Shown one piece after another: positions 1 through 5,486 of a DNA stretch of 5,486 nucleotides. The DNA comes from an uncultured bacterium (GTDB lineage: Bacteria; Planctomycetota; Phycisphaerae; Phycisphaerales; SM1A02). The stretch is from assembly GCA_903914045.1 (NCBI GenBank), contig CAIWNO010000142.1:1-5486 (forward strand). Reading direction: 5' to 3'. A program made the position numbers and the translations under genes. Below the pieces are notes generated by a model. The model searched no databases and was not told where the DNA came from. It saw nothing but the letters and a program-made list of their open reading frames with translations. Within the stretch, counting starts at the first letter, position 1; every line of letters begins with the position of its first letter.

Positions 1-717
1 CCATTGGTGGAGGCCAACTTGGCCGATGTGCGCGCGCGCGTTCGTGAAACCAAGGCGGACTTTGGCGTGTGCTTTGACGGCGACGCGGATCGCTGCATGG
101 TGATTGATGAATTGGGCGAGCCGATTGGCTGCGATCTTTTGCTAGCCGTCATGTTGAAGGAATTTCTTGCGCAACAAACGGGCGCCAGCGTGGTGTACGA
201 CTTGCGTTCCAGTCGCAGCGTTGCCGAGGCCATTCGCGAGGCGGGCGGCATTGCGGTGGAAAGCCGCGTGGGCCACGTCTTTATGAAGGCCAAACTTGCG
301 GAGGTTCACGCGCCAGTTGGCGGCGAACTGAGCGGACACTTTTATTTCCAGGACATGTTCGCCACGGATTCCGGCGCGCGCGCATTTATTTCCGTCATCA
401 ACGCGCTGGTGGATGGCGGCGGCAAAACGCTTTCACAATTGGTGAAGCCATTTCGCCGCTACGCGCAAAGTGGCGAGATTAATTTTGAGAATGAAAATAA
501 ACTGGACGCCATTGCCGCGCTGCGTGCCGCCTATCCAAAGGCCAAGACACACGAACTTGACGGTTTAAGTTTGGACGCGGGCGAGTGGTGGTGCAATGTG
601 CGCATGAGCAACACCGAGCCGCTGTTGCGATTGAATTTGGAGGCCAAGGACCAAGCCACCGTTGACGCGGTGGTTGCAAAGTTGAGTCCGCTGCTTGGCC
701 ATCGCGTGGCGCATTAA
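1..717 (+). CDS. manB: Phosphomannomutase/phosphoglucomutase, C-terminal part (5' end outside window)
   Basis: This is an alpha-D-phosphohexomutase, which interconverts hexose 6-phosphate and 1-phosphate in the cytoplasm and feeds GDP-mannose or UDP-glucose type precursors to surface polysaccharides. Reading from base 1 the frame is already open (Pro-Leu-Val-Glu, matching the usual PNPL stretch), so the TTG at 4 is not a start. Numbering from that Leu, the metal-binding loop FDGDADR is at 24-30, the sugar-selecting loop GELSGH at 107-112 and the phosphate-binding loop RMSNTEP at 201-207. These three define the end of domain 2 and domains 3 and 4. Domain 1 with the catalytic phosphoserine (TGSHNP-type loop) and most of domain 2 lie upstream of the window. 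About 238 of the usual 450-470 residues are present. DGDADR with SNTEP favours the ManB/CpsG/AlgC group over GlmM, which normally has DGDGDR. Mannose versus glucose preference cannot be decided here. The frame is intact and ends in TAA. Confidence 0.95.
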   Translation, partial: PLVEANLADVRARVRETKADFGVCFDGDADRCMVIDELGEPIGCDLLLAVMLKEFLAQQTGASVVYDLRSSRSVAEAIREAGGIAVESRVGHVFMKAKLAEVHAPVGGELSGHFYFQDMFATDSGARAFISVINALVDGGGKTLSQLVKPFRRYAQSGEINFENENKLDAIAALRAAYPKAKTHELDGLSLDAGEWWCNVRMSNTEPLLRLNLEAKDQATVDAVVAKLSPLLGHRVAH

Positions 718-722
718 GTGAA

Positions 723-757
723 ACGCGGTTCCGTGCACAACACGGAAGCAACCGCGT
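723..757 (+). terminator. Stem-loop just after the mutase stop, possible terminator without a T tract
   Basis: Six bases after the mutase stop the left arm ACGCGGTTCCGTG (723-735) pairs fully with CACGGAA (741-747) and CCGCGT (752-757). The loop is five bases and a four-base bulge (748-751) interrupts the right arm, giving 13 base pairs in total. Its position suggests a transcript end or an RNA-stabilising 3' structure. No run of T follows (the next bases are GTGAGATGAATTTG), so it does not meet the classical intrinsic terminator definition. Confidence 0.4.
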
Positions 758-805
758 GTGAGATGAATTTGAATTGGCGATGCACGGCGTATCCGCAAGC
801 GCGTG

Positions 806-827
806 CGTGCGGAGTGGCAGCCGCACG
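806..827 (+). other. Second GC-rich stem-loop in the gap before the ATPase
   Basis: CGTGCGG at 806-812 is complementary to CCGCACG at 821-827 across an eight-base loop. It lies midway in the 177-base gap between the mutase and the ATPase. No T tract follows, and it matches no riboswitch class that I recognise. It may be part of a leader or an incidental GC-rich fold. Apart from the two stem-loops and the repeat at 853-873, I see no gene in this gap. Confidence 0.3.
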
Positions 828-852
828 TGTCGCTGATGTGGGAATGAACTAT

Positions 853-873
853 ATTGATCATGGATTGATCAAT
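853..873. promoter_or_regulatory. Inverted repeat ATTGATCA-n5-TGATCAAT upstream of the ATPase, candidate operator
   Basis: ATTGATCA at 853-860 and TGATCAAT at 866-873 form a perfect 8+8 inverted repeat with the spacer TGGAT. The same bases also give ATTGATC as a direct repeat 11 bases apart (853 and 864), about one helix turn. The right half is itself the perfect palindrome ATTGATCAAT (864-873). It ends 21 bases before the ATPase start, and a TATATT box at 850-855 overlaps its left edge, so a bound protein could block transcription. The same palindrome recurs upstream of pyrF (5182-5191). The regulatory role is inferred. Confidence 0.4.
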
Positions 874-894
874 GCCTGAAGGAACCCCGCACCA

Positions 895-2361
895 ATGAAT
901 CTTTCCGAATTTCTAGGTCGCCATGGACTTGAGTCCAACCCCTTCGCCGCCGAGGAGGCCGCGCAAGATCCAGTGTTGACGCAGTCCGCTGACGCATGCC
1001 GCCACCCCGACTTTGGAAAAATATTCGGCGAGCCCACGCATCCATCGCCCGCGATTGTTTTTGGCGAGCGCGGCGCTGGTAAAACGGCGTTGCGTTTGCA
1101 AATGGAGTCGGCCTACCGCGCCTACAACAAAGAGCAATCTGACAACCGCGTGTTGGTGATTGGCCACGACAATTTCGACGCCATGATTGGTCGCATCGCG
1201 CGCCATGAGCGGTTGAAGAATCAATCCGCCGCACTGGACTCCATCACGCTTAGCGACCATGTGGACATTGTGCTGCACGGAATTGTTCCGCAACTGGTGG
1301 ACCAATTGTTGGGCGTGAGTGATCGCGCGCCGCTGCAGGTTGGAAACTTTCGCAAGCAATTGCGCAAGGCGCCCACGCTTGTTCGCCGTGAAATGTTGCT
1401 GTTGCAAATGGCGTATGACCACACGCCCATCGCCGCCAAGCGCACGCGCCAGTTGAAGTCCGCGCTTGGTCTTGGTGGCTCAAGTGGCAGCAAGGCCGCG
1501 GCCAATTGGTCCATGGCCTTTGCGGTTTTTGCCTTGGTGATTGCGGGAATAAGTGTGGTGCAGGAACCCAAGCGCGCGTTGCTTGCGTTGGCGGCGTTGT
1601 TGGCCGCGGGTTCATTCGTCATGGGTTGGTCCTGGCTTCGTTGTCAAACTCGCGTGGGCATTATTGCTCGTGGAATGCACCGCGGCATTCGCTGCGTCAA
1701 TCGTTCACCGGCCAGCTTTCGTGAAAGTTTGCACCACATTGAAATCAATATTGGTTCGGCCAGCATGCCAACCGACCGTGGCGATGATTCGCGCTTTGCC
1801 ATGCTTGACCGATTGTTGGCGGTGTTGCGCGTGGTGGACTACGCCTGCGTGGCTATTTTAGTGGACCGTGTCGATGAGCCGACCACGGTGGCGGGCGATG
1901 TGGACCACATGCGCAGTTTGGTGGTTCCGCTTCTTTCAAGCCGATTCTTGCAGCATCGCGGCTTGGCGGTGAAGTTGCTGTTGCCCGCTGAACTTGGCGA
2001 CTTGTTCAACCGCGAGGATGGCGCGTTCTTTCGCGCCGCGCGCATGGACAAGCAAAATACGGTTGAGCGATTGCGCTGGTCCGGTTCCATGCTCGCCAAA
2101 ATGTGCGACGCCAGAATTCGCGCGGTGTCCAAACGTCCAGCCTCCGCGGTGCCAATAGAAAGTTTGTTTGACGCCAATGTTGGACGCGCAAAAATAGAAG
2201 AGGCCCTCGCGGGCTGCGCAAATCCACGTGAATGCTGCCGCATGGTGTACGCCATGTTGCAAGAACACATGGCGCACTCCGAGGCGGATGCGAAAACAAT
2301 TTCAAACGCCACGTTCGATCTTGTGCGTCAACGTAATCAAGTGCGCGCCATTAAGCGTTAA
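895..2361 (+). CDS. Membrane-anchored P-loop ATPase with transmembrane hairpin between Walker A and Walker B
   Basis: This 488-residue protein has the N-terminal GLESNPF motif (11-17) seen in several bacterial ATPases. Walker A, GERGAGKT, is at 57-64. Two hydrophobic helices (about 205-222 and 228-248) are joined by the short loop QEPKR, flanked by basic residues on both outer sides. Walker B, VAILVDRVDE, is at 319-328 with Asp324 and Asp327-Glu328. NPRECCRM at 443-450 resembles the sensor-2/lid motif of ORC/Cdc6-like AAA+ proteins. The prediction is therefore a cytoplasmic ATPase tethered to the inner membrane by a helical hairpin inserted inside the nucleotide-binding domain. That layout is known in KAP P-loop NTPases, though membership is inferred from architecture only. 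Start choice: AAGGA at 879-883 precedes ATG 895 with a slightly long spacing. The gene stands alone, between the mutase on the same strand and a convergent lipoprotein gene. Substrate and role are unknown. KAP members are linked to phage exclusion and membrane organisation, but nothing here proves either. Confidence 0.85.
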   Translation: MNLSEFLGRHGLESNPFAAEEAAQDPVLTQSADACRHPDFGKIFGEPTHPSPAIVFGERGAGKTALRLQMESAYRAYNKEQSDNRVLVIGHDNFDAMIGRIARHERLKNQSAALDSITLSDHVDIVLHGIVPQLVDQLLGVSDRAPLQVGNFRKQLRKAPTLVRREMLLLQMAYDHTPIAAKRTRQLKSALGLGGSSGSKAAANWSMAFAVFALVIAGISVVQEPKRALLALAALLAAGSFVMGWSWLRCQTRVGIIARGMHRGIRCVNRSPASFRESLHHIEINIGSASMPTDRGDDSRFAMLDRLLAVLRVVDYACVAILVDRVDEPTTVAGDVDHMRSLVVPLLSSRFLQHRGLAVKLLLPAELGDLFNREDGAFFRAARMDKQNTVERLRWSGSMLAKMCDARIRAVSKRPASAVPIESLFDANVGRAKIEEALAGCANPRECCRMVYAMLQEHMAHSEADAKTISNATFDLVRQRNQVRAIKR

Positions 2362-2434
2362 AAACAGATGGTCCACGCACTCCTTTGCTAGGGGTGCATG
2401 TCTGTTGCTCGATCAAGGAACATGAATAAAAAAA

Positions 2435-2463
2435 CACCAAGCCGCTTTCAGCGCGGCTTGGTG
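2435..2463. terminator. Bidirectional intrinsic terminator between convergent genes
   Basis: CACCAAGCCGC (2435-2445) and GCGGCTTGGTG (2453-2463) form a perfect 11-base-pair stem with a seven-base loop. On the minus strand it is followed by GTTTTTTTATTC (seven A at 2428-2434 on the plus strand), a classical U tract that ends the lipoprotein transcript 34 bases past its stop codon. On the plus strand it is followed by the T-rich AGTATTTATAATTTTATTG, so it can also end the ATPase transcript, whose stop is 73 bases upstream. The rest of the 135-base gap shows no gene. Confidence 0.9.
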
Positions 2464-2496
2464 AGTATTTATAATTTTATTGCATTGCACCAATGC

Positions 2497-2706
2497 TTAC
2501 TTTGGTGCCGATGGACCCTTCTTGGCGGCGTCTGGATTTTCACCCTCTTTGACGGTCATGCCCGCTGCTTTCAGTTGCACCTTGCTGGAGGTGTCAACCT
2601 TGCGCGGCGTGATGGCTTGCTTGCCAGGAGTCGCGCCACCACTGTTGCCGCATGCGGCAAGCGAAAGGATCATGAGAGTTGAAATGCCAAGAACGATTTT
2701 TTTCAT
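2497..2706 (-). CDS. Small predicted lipoprotein of unknown function
   Basis: This 69-residue protein begins MKKIVLGIS, continues with a hydrophobic core and ends the signal peptide in LSLAAC, with the lipobox L16-A17-A18-C19. Cys19 is the predicted lipidated residue after signal peptidase II cleavage. Gly20 at +2 is not the Asp that retains lipoproteins in the inner membrane, so outer-membrane sorting is possible by the E. coli rule. The mature part has only 51 residues, rich in Lys, Pro, Gly, Ala and Ser, and looks disordered. I recognise no domain. The open frame continues upstream to 2805, but ATG at 2706 is chosen because the signal peptide starts there and CGGAG (minus strand, at 2714-2718) sits seven bases before it, one of the best ribosome binding sites in the window. 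It lies 105 bases downstream of the phosphoesterase gene on the same strand and upstream of the terminator at 2435-2463. Confidence 0.8.
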   Translation of the reverse strand: MKKIVLGISTLMILSLAACGNSGGATPGKQAITPRKVDTSSKVQLKAAGMTVKEGENPDAAKKGPSAPK

Positions 2707-2811
2707 AAGAGGTCTCCGTTTGTTTGAAGTGCGAAAAGTGCCAAGGTTGTCAACAACGTTCAATATCATACTAGACAAATTTAAATTCAAAGGCGAGTGG
2801 GTCAATTCTTT
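2707..2811 (-). promoter_or_regulatory. Leader of the lipoprotein gene, weak promoter candidate
   Basis: This 105-base gap between the phosphoesterase stop and the lipoprotein start is AT-rich compared with its surroundings. On the minus strand a TATGAT box (plus positions 2765-2770) resembles a -10 element, and TTGAAT (2785-2790) could be a -35, but the spacing of 14 is short. The CGGAG ribosome site is at 2714-2718. A promoter here would let the lipoprotein be expressed independently of the genes upstream. The evidence is composition and loose matches only. Confidence 0.25.
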
Positions 2812-4692
2812 TTATTCAGGTTTGAGCGGGGCAAGACGCGATTCAGGAATCATCCATCTCCATTGGGTGTGATAGGTCTCGTCATTATCCGCAACACCCA
2901 CGTTTACGGTTCGGGTGGATTGTGGAAGTTCCACCTCCAGCCACCAGCCAGCGGCGCCGTTTAATTTTCCCATGCGCGTCACGGTTTGTAAGTTGCTTCT
3001 GCTGTTGGCGCTCCATGGCGAGAAGGGCTCGATGAAGAACCACGCATCGCCTTGGTCGTCGCTCCAGCGAATTTCAACCGCGTCCGCCGAGGGGTTTTTG
3101 CGGCGATTGGCCACATCGCGTGTGTCGTTGGCGTAGCCGCTTTCAGTTTGATCGGGAACTTCAATGCGGACCACAATGGGTTGATTGTTGTTGGCCTTGG
3201 GTCGCATGAAACGAACTGTCGGATCACTTTCAAGTGTGTCGTAAGGAGAAGGTTTCCAAGATGAAATGCCCAATGGTGGAGGGGTGTTTTTGCCGTCACT
3301 GGAATATTTCGCGGCGCGGTCAATATCGGGACGCAACCAGACAAAAATGGGAACCATGCGCTCCTTGGTGTCCTTCATTTTTATCACGCACTCAATAGTT
3401 GGCGGCTGAGTGGCATCTTTGGTTGCGACGCATTTAAATTTCAACGGAATGTCAACGCTTCCTTTGGCGGGAACCACAATGCTGGCTGGCACTTCAAGTG
3501 TCCATGGCGTATTGGCGTCGCTTGTGAATGGATTGAACGCGTCGATCGCGGTGCGGCTCACAAATTGTTCGCCCTCCACAATCCACGCGCTTGGGTCGCG
3601 CGCTATGGAAACAGACATAGAAATAGTTCGATCGATTGGATTTTTCACCTTGAGCGTCATCACGCCACTGACGGTCGTCTTTGAAAGCCAGGCGTCGGGC
3701 AACACGCCCTCAAGCGAAAGGCAACCCGGATTTTCACGCAGCGCAAACACGCAATCTTGATCCTCGCGCACAACAAAATCCTCTGGCAGCGTCATGCCAA
3801 CGGGCTGGTGAAAAATATCCAGCGCGCCATCTGCGTCAAGTTGCACAAAGGTGAGATGTTGCAACTGGCCAGCCAAAGGATGTTGATCAATGGCGCCGCC
3901 ACATGTTCCAACCACTAAATATTTCACGCCATCTTTGTCAGGATCGGATTGCAAACTATGCAAATGTCCGGCAATGACCGCCGCCACTTTGGCCTTGACC
4001 AACAGCGGATGAATGCGCTCGAACCATTTCACACTGTCGTAGCGCCACAGTGGACGATGCATCAAGATGATGATGGGTTTGGCGCGCGCCGCCGCGCGAT
4101 CAAGTGACGTTTGCAGCCAATTCAATTGGCCATCGTTCACTTGCATCTTGCTGTCGCCAAGACCCTCGTCGGAGAACATGACAATGACGCTGGCACCCTC
4201 AAGCTCCGCCATGTATTGCAACGGACCAAATCGTTGCAGGTATAAATCAGCGAAGGTTCGATCGCCAGGAACACGGGAGCCACTGATGACATCGTGATTG
4301 CCGGGCACGGGCAAGAAGGGCGCGTTTATTTTTTCAGTGATGGATTTGTACACGGCAACTTCTTTTTCCCATGTCGCGGGATCGCGCGTGTAGCCCTGCA
4401 CCATGTCGCCCACGGTGAAGACGGCGTCGGGACGAATGCGATTCAGGTCGCGCACCGCGGCTTGCAAATAGGGCAAGCCCCAATCGCGTCCAGTGGTGCG
4501 ATCAGGCAGCAGCGCGATGCGGAATGTGCGTTCTGGAATTGCAACCGGAACCACTTGCTGATCTATATATGGTTTGCCTTCACGGATAAATGGCGGCGGC
4601 GTGGTGGCGCGCGCGGCGGGCAATGTCAGAGTGAGCGCGGCGCTTGCCATGGCGATGAGGGTGGACGCACGCAACAAGAATTCGTTTCGCAT
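2812..4692 (-). CDS. Secreted calcineurin-like metallophosphoesterase with C-terminal beta-rich extension
   Basis: This 626-residue protein has a Sec signal peptide (MRNEFLLRAS, hydrophobic core, likely cut after ALPAARA-type Ala29), so it acts outside the cytoplasm. The metallophosphoesterase domain covers about 57-300: PDRT at 63-66 (motif I), GD at 95-96, GNHD at 131-134, MH at 211-212 and GHLH at 242-245. All metal ligands are present except that motif I reads D-R-T where most families have D-x-H. Residues about 325-455 look like an Ig-like beta domain. Residues about 490-620 end in VADNDETYHTQWRW, reminiscent of CBM9/DOMON-like domains, but this assignment is tentative. The likely reaction is hydrolysis of a phosphoester; the substrate is unknown. 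The frame is open to 4830, but ATG 4692 is chosen because the signal peptide begins there and the longer form would overlap the DUF971 gene. No clear ribosome site is seen. It lies 67 bases after DUF971 and is probably co-transcribed with it. Confidence 0.88.
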   Translation of the reverse strand: MRNEFLLRASTLIAMASAALTLTLPAARATTPPPFIREGKPYIDQQVVPVAIPERTFRIALLPDRTTGRDWGLPYLQAAVRDLNRIRPDAVFTVGDMVQGYTRDPATWEKEVAVYKSITEKINAPFLPVPGNHDVISGSRVPGDRTFADLYLQRFGPLQYMAELEGASVIVMFSDEGLGDSKMQVNDGQLNWLQTSLDRAAARAKPIIILMHRPLWRYDSVKWFERIHPLLVKAKVAAVIAGHLHSLQSDPDKDGVKYLVVGTCGGAIDQHPLAGQLQHLTFVQLDADGALDIFHQPVGMTLPEDFVVREDQDCVFALRENPGCLSLEGVLPDAWLSKTTVSGVMTLKVKNPIDRTISMSVSIARDPSAWIVEGEQFVSRTAIDAFNPFTSDANTPWTLEVPASIVVPAKGSVDIPLKFKCVATKDATQPPTIECVIKMKDTKERMVPIFVWLRPDIDRAAKYSSDGKNTPPPLGISSWKPSPYDTLESDPTVRFMRPKANNNQPIVVRIEVPDQTESGYANDTRDVANRRKNPSADAVEIRWSDDQGDAWFFIEPFSPWSANSRSNLQTVTRMGKLNGAAGWWLEVELPQSTRTVNVGVADNDETYHTQWRWMIPESRLAPLKPE

Positions 4693-4759
4693 GGCGAGAT
4701 TTGTACCCACATTTTGTGTGCAAGGCGTTTGCAATCTGGCGCATGCAGGCCGTGGCGAT

Positions 4760-5101
4760 TTAGATGTTCGGCGCATCGCTGGCAAGCGAGCGCAGGTATA
4801 GCCAGGAAAATAAACCCGTGTCGTGGCCATCGCTAAAGCGAATTCGCAACGCGTAATTGCCCACCAATTCCGCCGTCAACGCGGTCAATGGCTCCGCGCT
4901 TGAGTGCTTGAGAATGTGCAGCGGATTGCTGGACTGCGACTCGCGTTCCTGGCGCGCGTCGGCGCTTTGACTCATGCGCCGCAGCGTGACAATGTCAATG
5001 AATCCCGTGCTGCCGTCGCGCCACGTCACGCGTAGGCCCCGTGACTTTTCCAAGTGCAAAGCCTGCGGCGGCGGCTCAGTAGGTTCGTTGGGCGAATTCA
5101 T
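4760..5101 (-). CDS. DUF971 / gamma-butyrobetaine hydroxylase-like N-terminal domain protein
   Basis: This 113-residue cytoplasmic protein consists of a Pro/Glu-rich start (about 1-15) and a single DUF971 domain. The domain shows LRVTWRDGSTGFI (23-35), TLRRMSQSADAR (39-50), VGNYALRIRFSDGHDTG (80-96) and FSWLYLRSL (98-106). The family is related to the N-terminal domain of gamma-butyrobetaine hydroxylase, where three Cys and one His bind zinc. Here the Cys positions read S-Q-S-A-D-A and only the His of SDGH remains. From memory, many stand-alone bacterial members carry a similar SPSAEV sequence, so this is a known variant and not decay. The function of stand-alone members is not established. 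The frame is open to 5158. ATG 5101 is chosen because it gives the usual short lead into the domain, but no ribosome site decides it. It is divergent from pyrF and first in a possible three-gene minus-strand unit. Confidence 0.85.
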   Translation of the reverse strand: MNSPNEPTEPPPQALHLEKSRGLRVTWRDGSTGFIDIVTLRRMSQSADARQERESQSSNPLHILKHSSAEPLTALTAELVGNYALRIRFSDGHDTGLFSWLYLRSLASDAPNI

Positions 5102-5181
5102 GGGCGCGCATGGTAGATGATTTTGCGCAAGGATTCGCGCGTCACCGTGGCGCGCCAAAAAACAATCAACACGTCAGCATC

Positions 5182-5191
5182 ATTGATCAAT
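5182..5191. promoter_or_regulatory. Palindrome ATTGATCAAT in the DUF971/pyrF divergent region, candidate operator
   Basis: ATTGATCAAT is a perfect 10-base palindrome 21 bases before the pyrF ATG and 80 bases before the DUF971 ATG on the other strand. The identical 10-mer lies at 864-873, also 21 bases before the ATPase ATG. The equal spacing is suggestive of a shared binding site, but a single half-copy here is weaker than the double arrangement upstream of the ATPase. The 111-base intergenic stretch also holds the palindrome TGGCGCGCCA at 5148-5157. I cannot identify convincing -35/-10 pairs. Confidence 0.3.
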
Positions 5192-5212
5192 CCGCGCCTC
5201 TATGATGAACGC

Positions 5213-5486
5213 ATGCATCAACGCGATCACCCAGCCGATCTTCTTGAGTCGTGGATAAAGCGCCGCGGCGCGCCGGTGTGCGTTGGCATGGACCCGGTGA
5301 TGGAGCGGCTTCCACAAGTATTTCAGCGGCTTGATCCAGCGCAGGCGTTCACGCAGTGGGGGCGTGAATTTCTTGACGCCATAGAGCCGCATGTGCCCGC
5401 GGTGAAATTTCAGTCGGCGTGCTTTGAGCGCCATGGCGTTGCGGGCATGGCGGCGCTGGCAACATTGTTGACGCATGCGCATGGAA
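5213..5486 (+). CDS. pyrF: Orotidine 5'-phosphate decarboxylase, N-terminal part (3' end outside window)
   Basis: OMP decarboxylase makes UMP from orotidine 5'-phosphate, the last step of de novo pyrimidine synthesis, in the cytoplasm. The 91 visible residues start MHQRDHPADLLESWIKRRG. Then come the first barrel strand with the substrate-binding Asp, PVCVGMDP (21-28, Asp27), and the second conserved strand AVKFQSACFERHG (63-75, Lys65). This spacing matches the 'type 2' bacterial PyrF group of about 270-310 residues. The catalytic DxKxxD stretch would lie beyond the window. The frame is open to the last base. ATG 5213 is the only in-frame ATG near the domain start. An in-frame TTG at 5183 would add ten residues and is less likely. 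No clear Shine-Dalgarno is seen. The gene is divergent from DUF971. Confidence 0.9.
   Translation, partial: MHQRDHPADLLESWIKRRGAPVCVGMDPVMERLPQVFQRLDPAQAFTQWGREFLDAIEPHVPAVKFQSACFERHGVAGMAALATLLTHAHG

Noticed and set aside
2707..2805. 33-residue N-terminal extension of the lipoprotein
   Set aside because: The lipoprotein signal and a good CGGAG ribosome site both point to the ATG at 2706.
2398..2872. Plus-strand open frames (94 and 130 codons) across the lipoprotein gene
   Set aside because: They run through the bidirectional terminator or antisense to the lipoprotein, have no recognisable domain and no convincing ribosome site.
4693..4830. 46-residue N-terminal extension of the phosphoesterase up to an ATG at 4830
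   Set aside because: It would bury a clean signal peptide that starts at 4692 and overlap the DUF971 gene by 71 bases in another frame; the extension is Arg/Pro/Cys-rich and looks non-coding.
4294..4836. Plus-strand open frame of 180 codons antisense to the phosphoesterase start
   Set aside because: It is the complement of conserved phosphoesterase motifs such as GD and GNHD; composition is typical of a GC-rich shadow.
4949..4984. Loss of zinc-binding cysteines in the DUF971 protein as a possible novelty
   Set aside because: From memory, many stand-alone bacterial DUF971 proteins have Ser/Ala in this place (SPSAEV-type), so it is a common variant.
5148..5157. Palindrome TGGCGCGCCA upstream of DUF971
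   Set aside because: GCGCGC-type runs are frequent throughout the window, so a single copy is not evidence for a site.
5180..5482. Minus-strand open frame of 100 codons opposite the last gene
   Set aside because: The plus strand encodes recognisable PyrF motifs (VCVGMDP, AVKFQSACFE); the minus frame is Arg/His-rich and is its shadow.

Overview
The window looks like an ordinary chromosomal stretch of a Gram-negative-type bacterium with moderate to fairly high GC. It carries one lipobox protein, one Sec-exported enzyme, and weak or absent Shine-Dalgarno sites at most starts. The orotidine decarboxylase style (VCVGMDP, then AVKFQSACFERHG), the ATPase of the GLxxNPF / 'GERGAGKT' kind and the large secreted phosphoesterase with beta-rich C-terminal domains fit a planctomycete-like organism, possibly Phycisphaerae. 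This is an inference from remembered family patterns and not a proven placement. No mobile elements, tRNA, rRNA or CRISPR were seen.

Layout. 1-717 (+): C-terminal half of a phosphomannomutase/phosphoglucomutase, cut by the window edge. 718-894: a 177-base gap with two stem-loops and a TTGATCA-type inverted repeat. 895-2361 (+): a 488-residue P-loop ATPase with a two-helix membrane hairpin placed between Walker A and Walker B. 2362-2496: convergent gap with a strong hairpin that can act as terminator on both strands. 2497-2706 (-): a 69-residue lipoprotein of unknown function. 2812-4692 (-): a secreted calcineurin-like metallophosphoesterase with an altered first metal motif and a long C-terminal extension. 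4760-5101 (-): a small DUF971 (GBBH-like N-terminal domain) protein. 5213-5486 (+): the start of pyrF (orotidine 5'-phosphate decarboxylase), running off the window.

How the genes relate. The three minus-strand genes lie head to tail with gaps of 67 and 105 bases and end at the hairpin at 2435-2463, so they may form one transcription unit, though the lipoprotein has its own good ribosome binding site. DUF971 and pyrF are divergent from a 111-base shared upstream region. The mutase (sugar phosphate metabolism) and pyrF (pyrimidine synthesis) are housekeeping functions. The ATPase and the exported phosphoesterase are the less understood genes. One 10-base palindrome, ATTGATCAAT, occurs just upstream of both the ATPase and pyrF, a possible shared operator.

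No clearly new multi-gene system is visible. The best leads are the membrane-hairpin ATPase, the phosphoesterase with a D-R-T first motif, and the shared palindrome.
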